DNA of 64,000 bases from Nitrospira sp. (GTDB taxonomy: Bacteria; Nitrospirota; Nitrospiria; Nitrospirales; Nitrospiraceae): contig JAFEBH010000009.1 of assembly GCA_018242765.1 (NCBI GenBank), forward strand, positions 248,001-312,000, in the 5' to 3' direction. The notes below the pieces were generated by a model, which saw nothing but the letters and a program-made list of their open reading frames with translations, was not told the DNA's origin and made no database searches. The position numbers were made by a program, and so were the translations under genes. This document shows, one piece after another, positions 25,331 through 34,139 of this stretch. How positions within the stretch are numbered: position 1 is the stretch's first letter; each line of letters opens with the position of its first letter.

Positions 25331-26872
25331 ATGGCAACTCGCCGACTTGATGTGCTCTTCGTCAATGCTGATTCGTCTTTGCAAGCCTATCAAGGGTTAG
25401 CGAAGACCTATTCGGCGATTGAACCACCGACATGGGCGTTGTTGTTGGCACAGTCGTGTCGGGCCAAGAATTTTGGCGTGGCGATTTTAGACTGCGATGC
25501 AGAGAAGTTGCCATTGCCCGAAGCCGTGAATCGGATTCATGATGCGAATCCTCGCCTGGTGGTATTTGTCGTCTACGGGCAAAATCCCAATTCAGGGACG
25601 ACCGGAATGATCGGTGCCAGCGCCCTCGCGAAGGAGATCAAACAACAGCATCCACATCTCCCGATCTGTTTCGTGGGATCTCACACCAGCGCGTTGCCCA
25701 TGGAAGTTCTGCAACTCCCGTTCGTCGACATCGTACTCCTGAACGAGGGAGTGTATGCGCTGCATAATCTTTTGCAGACAGATCTCCATTCCGGGCTGCA
25801 GGCCGTGAAGGGGATCGGGTACAAGGTCGTCGACTCCAACGGAAAGAGTCGTCCGATCATGAATGAGCCGCAATCGGTGGTTCCGCAAGATCGGATGGAT
25901 GTCGACATGCCCGGCTACGCATGGGATCTCCTGCCGTACCGATCCCAACCGCTTGATCTGTATCGGGCGCATTTCTGGCACGCCGAGTTCGATCATCAAA
26001 AACGTACTCCCTTTGCGGCCATCTATACATCGCTCGGATGCACGTTTGCCTGTGATTTTTGCATGATTAACATTGTAAACCGAGTGGACAACGGGAGCGG
26101 GGTTGATGCGTCCCATTCGCGCGGGATGCGGTTTTGGAGCGCGAAGTTAATCACAGCTGAACTTGAGAAGCTCGCCAAGCTAGGGGTCCAGACAATTCGG
26201 ATCAGCGATGAGATGTTTTTTTTGAATCGTAAGTATTACGAGCCGCTGCTGCAAGGTATCATTGAACGAGATCTGCGATTGCGGATGTGGGCCTATGCGC
26301 GAGTCGATACCGTACGACATGAGTATGTCAATTTGTTCAGGCAGGCCGGTATTAATTGGTTGGCGCTTGGGATAGAAGCCGGTAACCAGACCGTGAGGCA
26401 GGAGGTTTCGAAGGGCTCTTTCCAGGAGGTCAACATCCGAGCCGTCTGCGATAAGGTGCGGGCCGAGGGAATGAACATCATCAGTAACTACATTTTCGGG
26501 TTTCCTGACGATACGTTGGAGACGATGGGGGAAACCTTGAATTTGGCGCTAGAGCTGAATACTGAGATGGCGAATATGTATCCTTGTCAGGCCTTGCCGG
26601 GAAGTCCGATGTATTATCTGGCCAAGCAGCAAGGCTGGAAATTGCCGAATAGCTACAGTGGATATGCATTCTTGTCCTACGACAGCCAGCCTCTCCCCAC
26701 CAAGCACATCACGGCAGCGGACGTGTTGCGGTTCCGTGATGAAGCGTGGCAGCACTACTTTTCGAACGCGGCGTATCTCAAGCTGGTCGAGACGAAGTTC
26801 GGTGAAAAGGAACGAGCAAACGTTGAAGCCATGGCCAAGGTGCCGTTGCGCCGGAAACTACTCGGTGATTGA
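25331..26872 (+). CDS. B12-binding-domain radical SAM protein
   Basis: 513 aa. An N-terminal cobalamin-binding-like Rossmann fold (about 1-170) shows PPTWALLLAQSCR, VVFVVYGQNPNSGTTG and CFVGSHTSALP, without a DxHxxG motif. The radical SAM core carries the cluster motif CTFACDFCMI (C-x3-C-x2-C, near residue 238), then IRISDEMFFLNR, WLALGIEAGNQ and NYIFGFPDD. Such enzymes perform methylations and other radical reactions on unactivated carbons. It is first in a run of sugar genes, so a nucleotide-sugar or lipid-linked sugar is a reasonable guess for the substrate. The reaction is unknown. Confidence 0.85.
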   Translation: MATRRLDVLFVNADSSLQAYQGLAKTYSAIEPPTWALLLAQSCRAKNFGVAILDCDAEKLPLPEAVNRIHDANPRLVVFVVYGQNPNSGTTGMIGASALAKEIKQQHPHLPICFVGSHTSALPMEVLQLPFVDIVLLNEGVYALHNLLQTDLHSGLQAVKGIGYKVVDSNGKSRPIMNEPQSVVPQDRMDVDMPGYAWDLLPYRSQPLDLYRAHFWHAEFDHQKRTPFAAIYTSLGCTFACDFCMINIVNRVDNGSGVDASHSRGMRFWSAKLITAELEKLAKLGVQTIRISDEMFFLNRKYYEPLLQGIIERDLRLRMWAYARVDTVRHEYVNLFRQAGINWLALGIEAGNQTVRQEVSKGSFQEVNIRAVCDKVRAEGMNIISNYIFGFPDDTLETMGETLNLALELNTEMANMYPCQALPGSPMYYLAKQQGWKLPNSYSGYAFLSYDSQPLPTKHITAADVLRFRDEAWQHYFSNAAYLKLVETKFGEKERANVEAMAKVPLRRKLLGD

Positions 26873-26914
26873 TATGACCACCGTGCTCATAGTGAAACGT
26901 GCGAGGCGCGAGAG

Positions 26915-27916
26915 ATGATCATCACGAGAACGCCGTTCCGCATTTCCTTCTTCGGCGGCGGGACCGACTATCCGGCTTGGTATCAGGAGCACGGTGGAGT
27001 GGTCTTGGCCACCTCGATCGACAAATACTGTCACATCAGTTGCCGGTACCTGCCGCCTTTTTTCGAACACAAGCACCGCATCGTCTACTCCATTATCGAG
27101 AATGTGCGGCGGGTTGATGAGATCAAGCATCCTGCCGTTCGAGCCATTCTGTCCTGGGCCGAGTGCGACGATCTGGGGTTGGAGGTTCATCACGACGGCG
27201 ATCTGCCGGCACGATCCGGTCTCGGATCCAGCTCATCATTTACGGTGGGACTGATCCATGCCTTAGCAGCCTTGCGGGGGAAATATATTTCGAAAGACGA
27301 GCTTGCCGCCCAAGCGATCAATATGGAGCAGCACATCATCAAGGAGAATGTCGGATCGCAGGATCAGATTTCGGCCGCCTTCGGAGGGTTCAATCGAATC
27401 GACTTTAAGCGAAACGACACGTTTCAGGTGTCGCCCATTATTTTGACGAAGGACCGGTTGCATGAGTTTCAATCGCATCTCATGCTGTGTTTTACCGGTT
27501 TTTCTCGAATTGCGTCCGAAGTCGCCAAATCCAAGATCGACAATTTCAAGAGACGAGAAGCCGAGCTCCACCGCATGAAAGAGATGGTTGACGAAGCGAT
27601 CAAGATCCTCCAAAGCTCAAGGACTTCGATCGACGAAGTCGGCAAGTTGCTTCACGAAAGCTGGGTCTGTAAACGCAGTCTTTCGGACAGAGTCTCGACG
27701 CCGGAAATTGATCAGCTGTATGAAGAAGCGGTACACGTCGGCGCTTTGGGCGGGAAGATACTCGGCGCGGGAGGCGGAGGTTTTCTATTATTGTTCGTGA
27801 AGCCGGAGTTGCAACCAAAAGTTCAAGAGCGGCTGAAGCATTTGGTGCATGTGCCGTTCCGATTCGAGAGTTCAGGGAGTCGCGTGGTCTTGTATCAACC
27901 GAATGGGCTTTCTTGA
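26915..27916 (+). CDS. hddA: GHMP-family kinase, D-glycero-D-manno-heptose 7-phosphate kinase type (HddA-like)
   Basis: 333 aa. MIITRTPFRISFFGGGTDYP at the N-terminus and the ATP loop ARSGLGSSSSFTVGL (about residues 98-112) are the pattern of HddA and of related fucose/heptose kinases. The C-terminal GHMP motif LGAGGGGFLLLFV is also present. HddA phosphorylates heptose-7-phosphate at C1 on the route to GDP-heptose. The HddC-like guanylyltransferase a few genes downstream supports this over a fucokinase role. GmhB is present as a fusion at 15.4-17.1 kb; no isomerase GmhA is in the window. Confidence 0.85.
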   Translation: MIITRTPFRISFFGGGTDYPAWYQEHGGVVLATSIDKYCHISCRYLPPFFEHKHRIVYSIIENVRRVDEIKHPAVRAILSWAECDDLGLEVHHDGDLPARSGLGSSSSFTVGLIHALAALRGKYISKDELAAQAINMEQHIIKENVGSQDQISAAFGGFNRIDFKRNDTFQVSPIILTKDRLHEFQSHLMLCFTGFSRIASEVAKSKIDNFKRREAELHRMKEMVDEAIKILQSSRTSIDEVGKLLHESWVCKRSLSDRVSTPEIDQLYEEAVHVGALGGKILGAGGGGFLLLFVKPELQPKVQERLKHLVHVPFRFESSGSRVVLYQPNGLS

Positions 27917-27917
27917 C

Positions 27918-28895
27918 ATGGCGATGAAACGGGATGCCGTCATTTATGTCGCGGGACATGCCGGTCTTATCGGCTCGGCGGTTGTTCGGCGATTGGAGCG
28001 GGAGGGGTATCGACCCCCCATGACGAGACGGCGGAATGAATTGGAACTTCAAGATGCCGCGGCGGTCAATGATTTTTTTGGGAAGGTTCGTCCGGAGTAC
28101 GTGATTCTCGCCGCAGGGCGAGTGGGCGGAATTATGGAAAATCAGTCATTCCCTGCTGATTTCATGGACGAGAATGTCGCTATTCAACTGAATGTGCTGA
28201 AGGCAGCGCGTAAAACCGGAGTACGAAGGCTGATTCTGTTCGGCTCCTCCTGCATGTATCCAAGGGAATGTTCTCAACCGATGGCCGAAGCCGCTCTTTT
28301 ATCCGGCAAGCCCGAACCGACCAGCTTGCCCTATGCCGTTTCCAAGCTCCTCGGTACGTACATGTGTCTGGCGTATAACAAACAAGATCGGGATGCCCGA
28401 TTTATTCCGGTGATTCCTAATAGTGCCTATGGGCCTCACGACAATTTTGACCCGAAATCGGCCCATGTTCTCTCAGCGCTTCTCGCGCGCTTTCATGAAG
28501 CAAAAATGACCGGAGCCCAATCGGTCGGTTTGTGGGGCAGCGGCTCGCCGAGACGGGAGTTCGTTCACGCCGACGATATCGCGGATGCCTGTGTCCATCT
28601 CTTGGTCGAGGAAGATCTCACGGTCGAATTCCCAATCAACATTGGAATTGGGGAGGATGTCTCAATCAAAGAATTGGCAGAGTTGATAGCCGGCGTGGTC
28701 GGCTATCGAGGGGAGCTCAATTGGGATTCAACCAAGCCCGACGGTGCTCCTCGAAAACTCCTTGATAGTGCACGGATCAGGTCCTTAGGGTGGAAGCCTC
28801 GCATCGGGCTTCGCGAGGGACTCACGGAGACGTATCGATGGTATGTGAGTCATCTCAAGACCGCACCCATCCCGATACCTGTGGGCTCGCGGTAG
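27918..28895 (+). CDS. NAD(P)-dependent SDR, GDP-L-fucose synthase-like (Fcl/ColC type)
   Basis: Extended short-chain dehydrogenase of about 325 aa starting just after the kinase stop. The dinucleotide loop is GHAGLIGSAVVRRL, the middle has AAGRVGGI, the catalytic region is LFGSSCMYPRE (the SSCMYP form typical of GDP-4-keto-6-deoxymannose epimerase/reductases) and the Tyr-Lys pair is in PYAVSKLLG. Fcl and ColC epimerise C3/C5 and reduce C4 of a GDP-4-keto sugar. Here the substrate may be a GDP-keto-heptose. No GDP-mannose 4,6-dehydratase is adjacent. Confidence 0.82.
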   Translation: MAMKRDAVIYVAGHAGLIGSAVVRRLEREGYRPPMTRRRNELELQDAAAVNDFFGKVRPEYVILAAGRVGGIMENQSFPADFMDENVAIQLNVLKAARKTGVRRLILFGSSCMYPRECSQPMAEAALLSGKPEPTSLPYAVSKLLGTYMCLAYNKQDRDARFIPVIPNSAYGPHDNFDPKSAHVLSALLARFHEAKMTGAQSVGLWGSGSPRREFVHADDIADACVHLLVEEDLTVEFPINIGIGEDVSIKELAELIAGVVGYRGELNWDSTKPDGAPRKLLDSARIRSLGWKPRIGLREGLTETYRWYVSHLKTAPIPIPVGSR

Positions 28896-28950
28896 TCGGA
28901 CTGGACCCGGGGTGTTTTCCGCTTCATGCGCCTGGCATACGAAGGGTGAA

Positions 28951-29553
28951 ATGATGACAAAAGAAGAGTTGATTGAATTTGAGGAAGAAATCGCCGCGTT
29001 GTTCAACGCGGGGAAAATTCGCGCCCCCATTCATCTGTATTATGGGAATGAGGAGGCGATCATTCAAATCTTCCGCACCATCCGACCTCAGGACTGGGTG
29101 TTCTGCTCATGGCGGTCTCATTATCAGTGTTTGCTGAAGGGCGTACCAAAGGATCGCGTTCGAGATGAGATCCTGGCCGGACGGTCGATCTCTCTGTGCT
29201 TCCCTGAGCAGCGTGTCTTCTCTTCTGCGATTGTCGGCGGGGTCTTACCGATTGCCGTCGGGGCAGCCATGTCGATCCAGCAGCGTGAAGAGGATGCGAA
29301 GGTCTACTGTTTCATGGGGGATATGACGGCTGAGACGGGTATTGCGCATGAATCGATCAAGTACAGCCGAAACCACCGCTTACCGATCCGCTTTATCGTC
29401 GAGGACAACGCAAAATCGGTCTGTACCGATACCAGAGAAACGTGGAATCAACCTCGTCTGAGCTATGAAGAAGTCAATGATGAGTACATCAGCTACTACC
29501 GCTACGAAACGAAGTATCCGCATGCCGGTGCCGGCATGCGGGTCCAGTTTTAG
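28951..29553 (+). CDS. Miniature TPP-dependent enzyme, alpha (PP-domain) subunit
   Basis: 200 aa from an ATG preceded by GAAGGGTGA. The protein resembles only the diphosphate-binding domain of E1-alpha subunits: FCSWRSHYQCLLKGVP, AVGAAMSIQ and the TPP motif running from GDM (about residue 124) through AETGIAHESIKYSRNH to VEDN. Standard E1-alpha proteins are about 320 aa, so this is a short form. The partner Pyr domain is the next gene. In avilamycin synthesis a PDH-like pair (AviB1/AviB2) adds a two-carbon branch to a sugar; a similar carboligation would fit this sugar cassette, but this is inference. Confidence 0.78.
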   Translation: MMTKEELIEFEEEIAALFNAGKIRAPIHLYYGNEEAIIQIFRTIRPQDWVFCSWRSHYQCLLKGVPKDRVRDEILAGRSISLCFPEQRVFSSAIVGGVLPIAVGAAMSIQQREEDAKVYCFMGDMTAETGIAHESIKYSRNHRLPIRFIVEDNAKSVCTDTRETWNQPRLSYEEVNDEYISYYRYETKYPHAGAGMRVQF

Positions 29554-29561
29554 GGTGAAAC

Positions 29562-30098
29562 ATGAAATATTTTGATGAGCTGAAGCGATCCATGAACTTC
29601 TTGGCCCAAGATCCGCGGACGGTTTTTCTCGGCCAGGCGGTGGCCGTTCCAGGAACGGCGATGAGCAACACGCTCAAGGAGGTGCCTTCCCATCGATTGA
29701 TCGAGCTGCCGGTGGCCGAGGAAATGCAAATGGGGATGACGACCGGCCTGGCGCTCACCGGACTCATACCCGTCAGTGTGTTCCCGAGATGGAATTTTCT
29801 GATCTTGGCGATCAATCAGTTAGTCAATCACTTGGACAAGATTCATCTGATGTCCAACGGCGGGTACAAGACGAAGGCCATTATCAGGACGGGAATCGGA
29901 TCGCAGCGTCCGCTCCATCCGCAGCATCAGCATGTGGGAGACTTTACGGAGGCGATCCGCATGATGTGCAGCACGGTAGAAATCATTCGTTTGGAAGAAC
30001 CCAAAGATGTCTTCCCGGCCTATGAGTGGGCGCTGCTGCGTGAGGACGGACACAGCACCATCATTGTTGAGTATGGAGACTATTACAACGAGAAATAG
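29562..30098 (+). CDS. Miniature TPP-dependent enzyme, beta (Pyr-domain) subunit
   Basis: 178 aa, close to the Pyr domain of E1-beta or transketolase without the usual C-terminal third domain. RLIELPVAEEMQMGMTTGLA (about residues 45-64) includes the glutamate that activates TPP. FPRWNFLILAINQLVNHLDK and RTGIGSQRPLHPQHQHVGDF follow the family pattern. Eight bases separate it from the alpha gene, and the two products should make an alpha2beta2 enzyme. No lipoyl E2 or E3 gene is nearby, so a 2-oxoacid dehydrogenase complex is unlikely. Confidence 0.78.
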   Translation: MKYFDELKRSMNFLAQDPRTVFLGQAVAVPGTAMSNTLKEVPSHRLIELPVAEEMQMGMTTGLALTGLIPVSVFPRWNFLILAINQLVNHLDKIHLMSNGGYKTKAIIRTGIGSQRPLHPQHQHVGDFTEAIRMMCSTVEIIRLEEPKDVFPAYEWALLREDGHSTIIVEYGDYYNEK

Positions 30099-30314
30099 CA
30101 GGGGAGTAAACAAGTCCGCCGGCGTCGTTCTTGCCTCGCTCAAGGTCTCAACGTACCAACCGCGTACGCCTCTTTCGCTTGCTGCGGCCTCACCGGACGG
30201 TCTTTTTGACCACCCTGAACGCATTTCTGATCAGTATTTGAAATCTCAGCAGGACGGCTTTCTCGAGCGGTCAAAATCGGACCGATAGCTCCCATGGAAC
30301 GTGAATAGGTCGTT

Positions 30315-31484
30315 ATGAACTATCCTCTTATGCGCAACAATATTCTCCGGGAAGATTTGGATGCGGTGATTGAGCATCTCAAACAGGACGATCCGATCTT
30401 GACGCACGGTCAGAATGTGCGGGATTTTGAGGCCGAATGGTCTGCCTGGTTAGGTGTGAAGCATAGTGTCTTCGTCAATTCCGGAGCATCCGCAAATCTC
30501 TTGACGATGGCGATTCTGAAAATCCGCTACCCCGAGGGTGGCGAAGTAATCGTTCCACCGTTGGCCTGGGTCTCCGACATCGCGTCGGTGCTGCAGAATG
30601 GATTCACTCCCGTCTTCGTCGACATCGATCCCAGGACGTTGGGGATGAAGCCAGATAGCATTTGTGCCGCCATTACGGAGAGGACCCGTGCGGTATTTTT
30701 AACCCATGTGCAGGGGTTTGATGCATTGGAAGATAGGTTGCTGACTGAGTTGCGGCAGCGAAGCGTTCCGCTGATCGAAGACGTCTGTGAGTCTCATGGG
30801 GCTACGCATCAAGGACGGAAATTGGGAAGTTTCGGCTGGATATCGAATTTCTCCTTCTACTACGCGCACCATATGAGCACAATCGAGGGAGGGATGATTT
30901 GCACGAACGACCCTGAGGTGTATCAGCAAGTACGCATGTTGCGTTCGCATGGGATGGTTCGAGAGGCCAACGATCCGACGGTGCTTGCGGCCTACCGCTC
31001 GGCAAATCCGGAATTGAATCCGGATTTTATCTTTGCGTTTCCCGCCTATAACACGCGCAACACGGAAATCGGCGGCATCCTAGGCCGAAGCCAACTCAAA
31101 CGTCTGGATCGCAACGTGAGGCGACGGACGGACAACCTACTACGGTTTATGAAACAGCTTGATTCACGCAAGTACCGTACTGATTTCAAGATGGAAGGGT
31201 CCAGTAATTATGCGTTCAATCTTATCTTGAAGCGTCCGGACAACGTCTTGGTGGAGCGCGTAATGAAGGTGATGCGTGAGGCAGGGATCGAGTTCCGACG
31301 AGGAAGTGCGGGGGGTGGTAATCAGATTCGCCAGCCGTATCTGAAAGGCGTCGTTCCCCAGGACCACCATCTGCGTTTCCCCGAAACCGAACATATCCAC
31401 TTTTACGGTTTCTACATCGGCAACTATCCGGATCTGCGTGATGAAGAGATCGATGAGCTGTGCAAGGTTTTGAATTCCGCATGA
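30315..31484 (+). CDS. DegT/DnrJ/EryC1/StrS-fold PLP protein with His in place of the catalytic Lys (ColD/AscC-like dehydratase)
   Basis: 389-aa sugar aminotransferase fold: VNSGASANLLTMAIL, VPPLAWVSDIASVLQNG, EDVCESHGATHQGRKLGSFG. The stretch that normally carries the PLP-binding lysine reads SFYYAHHMSTIEGG; the lysine position is His185. In ColD (GDP-colitose) and AscC/RfbH (CDP-3,6-dideoxyhexoses) the same replacement turns the aminotransferase into a PMP-dependent C3 dehydratase. Thus this is more likely a 3-deoxygenating enzyme than a transaminase. It stands between the TPP pair and the heptose guanylyltransferase. Substrate is inferred to be a GDP-4-keto-heptose. Confidence 0.85.
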   Translation: MNYPLMRNNILREDLDAVIEHLKQDDPILTHGQNVRDFEAEWSAWLGVKHSVFVNSGASANLLTMAILKIRYPEGGEVIVPPLAWVSDIASVLQNGFTPVFVDIDPRTLGMKPDSICAAITERTRAVFLTHVQGFDALEDRLLTELRQRSVPLIEDVCESHGATHQGRKLGSFGWISNFSFYYAHHMSTIEGGMICTNDPEVYQQVRMLRSHGMVREANDPTVLAAYRSANPELNPDFIFAFPAYNTRNTEIGGILGRSQLKRLDRNVRRRTDNLLRFMKQLDSRKYRTDFKMEGSSNYAFNLILKRPDNVLVERVMKVMREAGIEFRRGSAGGGNQIRQPYLKGVVPQDHHLRFPETEHIHFYGFYIGNYPDLRDEEIDELCKVLNSA

Positions 31485-31491
31485 GAGTGCC

Positions 31492-32193
31492 ATGCCTTCG
31501 GCTGTGATTCTGGCCGGCGGGTTGGGGACCAGGCTGAGGAGCGTCGTGTCCGACCTTCCGAAGCCCATGGCTCCCATCGGTGGGCGTCCCTTTCTTGAAT
31601 ATCAGCTCGATTATTGGATCAGCCAGGGTATCGGCCGGTTTGTGTTGTCCGTGGGGTACCGGTATGAAGCGATCACCGGTCATTTCGGGTCGCAATATAA
31701 AGGTATTCCGCTCGAATATGCTGTTGAGGAGCGACCGTTAGGAACCGGTGGCGGGCTGTTACTCGCCGTAGAGAAACTCGACCAGGGTCAGCCGTTCTTG
31801 CTCTTGAATGGAGATACGTATTTCGAGGCCGACTGGACTGTATTGGACGCCTTTGCCGTGGAGCACGATGCAGACTGGTGTTTTTCATTGTTCAGGACGA
31901 GTGAGAAGGGGCGGTACATGGGCATCGAGATGTCCGCTCAAGGACGGATCACATCGTTGAAGTCCGGTGTTGAGCAAGGGCCTCGCCTTGCCAATGGGGG
32001 AGTCTATTGGGTGCATCCCCGTGCGTTGTCCGGGGCTTGGAGACTGGGTGAAAAAATATCGTTGGAGGACGACCTGTTTCCTCACGCGCTCGCGGCCGGA
32101 CGTCGGTTATTTGGAAGAGAGTTTCGCGGGACCTTTATCGATATTGGAGTCCCTGATGACTATCATCGGGCACCAAGCTTGTTGGTAGGTTAG
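31492..32193 (+). CDS. hddC: Nucleotidyltransferase, D-glycero-D-manno-heptose 1-phosphate guanylyltransferase type (HddC-like)
   Basis: 233 aa, a compact single-domain nucleotidyltransferase. AVILAGGLGTRLRSVVSDLPKP (loop and metal site), PFLEYQLDYW, PLGTGGGLL, FLLLNGDTYFE and the final FIDIGVPDDYHRA are the HddC pattern. It would activate heptose-1-phosphate to the GDP derivative. Together with the HddA-like kinase it defines a GDP-heptose route. A general sugar-1-phosphate nucleotidyltransferase is the alternative. Starts eight bases after the PLP gene. Confidence 0.84.
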   Translation: MPSAVILAGGLGTRLRSVVSDLPKPMAPIGGRPFLEYQLDYWISQGIGRFVLSVGYRYEAITGHFGSQYKGIPLEYAVEERPLGTGGGLLLAVEKLDQGQPFLLLNGDTYFEADWTVLDAFAVEHDADWCFSLFRTSEKGRYMGIEMSAQGRITSLKSGVEQGPRLANGGVYWVHPRALSGAWRLGEKISLEDDLFPHALAAGRRLFGREFRGTFIDIGVPDDYHRAPSLLVG

Positions 32194-32232
32194 TGTTGGC
32201 ATGACCGCTCAATCAACGGAGAGGACACGACG

Positions 32233-33171
32233 ATGAGCTATAACATTCTTGTGACCGGTGGCGCCGGTTATCTTGGTTCCACCCTGGTTCCGGATCTTCT
32301 TCAGCAAGGCCACAACGTCACGGTGCTGGATAACTTTATGTACAAGCAGGCCAGTCTGAATCATGTGTGCCATCATCCCAAGTTTTCAGTCGTGAAAGGC
32401 GATATCCGTATCGAAAGCGTGATGGCTTCGTTGATCAAAAAGGCCGATGTCGTGATTCCATTGGCGGCGCTGGTGGGGGCGCCGATGTGCAGCCAGGATC
32501 CGGTGGGCGCAACCACCGTCAACCATGATGCTATTCTGTTGATGTTGAAGCTGTTGTCGAAGCACCAGATGGTCCTTATGCCTACCACCAACAGCGCCTA
32601 CGGTACCGGGGATAAAGACAATTTTTGTACGGAAGAATCCCCGTTGAATCCCATTTCCCTCTATGCCAAGGAAAAGGTCGGCATTGAAAAGGAGCTGATG
32701 CAACGGGAAAGTGCCATTAGTTTTCGTCTGGCAACGGTATTTGGGATGTCGCCGCGCATGCGGATCGATTTATTGGTGAACGATTTTACCTATCGGGCCG
32801 TGTACGATCGCTTCGTGGTGTTGTTCGAGAGTTCCTTCAAGCGAAATTATGTCCATGTGCGTGACATCTCGCGCGTCTTCCAACACGGCATCGAACAGTT
32901 CGATAAGATGAAAGGTCAGATTTACAACGTCGGTCTGTCTGATGCCAATGTGTCGAAAAGAGAGTTGTGCGAACATATTCAGAAACAGGTTCCGGACTTC
33001 GTATTCGTCGATGCTCCGGTCGGTAAGGATCCGGATCAACGTAACTATATTGTCTCCAATGCTAAAATCGAAGCGACCGGGTTCAAGCCGTTGTATTCAC
33101 TTGACGCAGGGATCAGCGACTTGATCAAGGGATACACGATGATTAAGAACACGTGTTATGGGAATGTGTAG
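32233..33171 (+). CDS. NAD-dependent epimerase/dehydratase family SDR
   Basis: 312-aa extended SDR: ILVTGGAGYLGSTLVPDLL is the NAD loop, followed by TTNSAYGTGDKDNF and the Tyr-Lys pair in SLYAKEKVG. The catalytic segment has TTNSAYG, not the TDEVYG of 4,6-dehydratases, so a C4 or C2 epimerase/reductase is more likely. The ribosome site GGAGAGGA is strong. It closes the cassette that starts with the radical SAM gene. The exact reaction is unknown. Confidence 0.82.
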   Translation: MSYNILVTGGAGYLGSTLVPDLLQQGHNVTVLDNFMYKQASLNHVCHHPKFSVVKGDIRIESVMASLIKKADVVIPLAALVGAPMCSQDPVGATTVNHDAILLMLKLLSKHQMVLMPTTNSAYGTGDKDNFCTEESPLNPISLYAKEKVGIEKELMQRESAISFRLATVFGMSPRMRIDLLVNDFTYRAVYDRFVVLFESSFKRNYVHVRDISRVFQHGIEQFDKMKGQIYNVGLSDANVSKRELCEHIQKQVPDFVFVDAPVGKDPDQRNYIVSNAKIEATGFKPLYSLDAGISDLIKGYTMIKNTCYGNV

Positions 33172-33272
33172 TTTCGTCAAATAACGTCAGGCGTGAGAAG
33201 CAGAAAGTGATTTTCATGGTGCAATGTGTATGAGGTGTGCCGTTCTTCTTTGTGGATTGAGACACGATTGAT

Positions 33273-34139
33273 GTGGGAATGAGAATGACCGAATCCTCAT
33301 TTCGGCATGGGCTAGTGCTCGGAGCAAGAGGAGGACTATTGCATGCAATAATGGAGTTCGGGAAAACCATCATGGCATCCCGAAGGGTTATGCTCAGTCT
33401 GGCTGTTCGTGGGTTTCAAAGCCGCTACATCGGCACTGGTGGCGGAATCATTTGGAGCATCGTTCATCCGCTCGCCACGGTGTTTGTTTTCTGGGTTGTT
33501 TTTTCACTTGGCTTCAAATCGGAAGGCCCCAAGGGCGTCCCGTTCGTTCTCTATTTCATGACCGCATTTCTCCCGTGGCATTTCGTCAACGAAGTGTTGA
33601 ACGCTTCAGCGAGTACCGTTCTCGCCAACCGTCATTTGGCGACGAAGATGGTGTTTCCGACTGAAACCTTACCGATAGTTGAAATTATGACCGCCACCGT
33701 GGGGCATCTTGTTTTATTGGCTTTCACGATGCTGTTACTGTTCATGCACGGCATCATTCCTGGGTTGGGCGGGTTACAGATTATCTATGCGTATATGTGC
33801 GCCGTCGTTCTTTCCTTGGGATTGGGCTGGGTAGTCGCGGCGACGAATGTCTTTCATCGCGACATCAATCAATCTCTGCCTACCGTTCTCAACTTTTGGT
33901 TCTGGATGACTCCAATCGTATGGAGCATTGACATGGTTCCGGTGAAATGGCAACCATTCTTGATGCTTAATCCCATGTTTCATATTGTTGAGAGTTATCG
34001 GAGCGCACTTCTCTATTCCCATCCTGTCTGGTTAGATATGTCTCAACTGTTAGTGTTCTGGACTATCGCCTTGCTCATAGGTATCAGCGGGGCATACGTT
34101 TTTCTGCGACTCAAGCCGGAGTTTGCCGACGTTCTATGA
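33273..34139 (+). CDS. wzm: Polysaccharide ABC exporter permease (Wzm)
   Basis: Inner membrane permease with about six hydrophobic segments and the ABC-2 pattern SRYIGTGGGIIWSIVHPLA before the first. It should carry a lipid-linked polysaccharide to the periplasm with the ATPase that follows. The start is uncertain: GTG at this position, ATG at 33279 and 33285, or TTG at 33339 behind GAGGAGGA; the last gives an N-terminus closer to the family's usual length (about 25 residues before the first membrane segment). The stop overlaps wzt by ATGA. Confidence 0.88.
   Translation: MGMRMTESSFRHGLVLGARGGLLHAIMEFGKTIMASRRVMLSLAVRGFQSRYIGTGGGIIWSIVHPLATVFVFWVVFSLGFKSEGPKGVPFVLYFMTAFLPWHFVNEVLNASASTVLANRHLATKMVFPTETLPIVEIMTATVGHLVLLAFTMLLLFMHGIIPGLGGLQIIYAYMCAVVLSLGLGWVVAATNVFHRDINQSLPTVLNFWFWMTPIVWSIDMVPVKWQPFLMLNPMFHIVESYRSALLYSHPVWLDMSQLLVFWTIALLIGISGAYVFLRLKPEFADVL

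Noticed and set aside
27849..27917. Upstream extension of the Fcl-like SDR into the kinase gene
   Set aside because: The extra residues are an out-of-frame reading of the kinase C-terminus; the Rossmann fold starts right after 27918.
30007..30288. Open frame across the gap between the TPP beta gene and the PLP gene
   Set aside because: Starts inside the TPP gene in another frame and shows no protein-like pattern; the 216-base gap is left without a gene.
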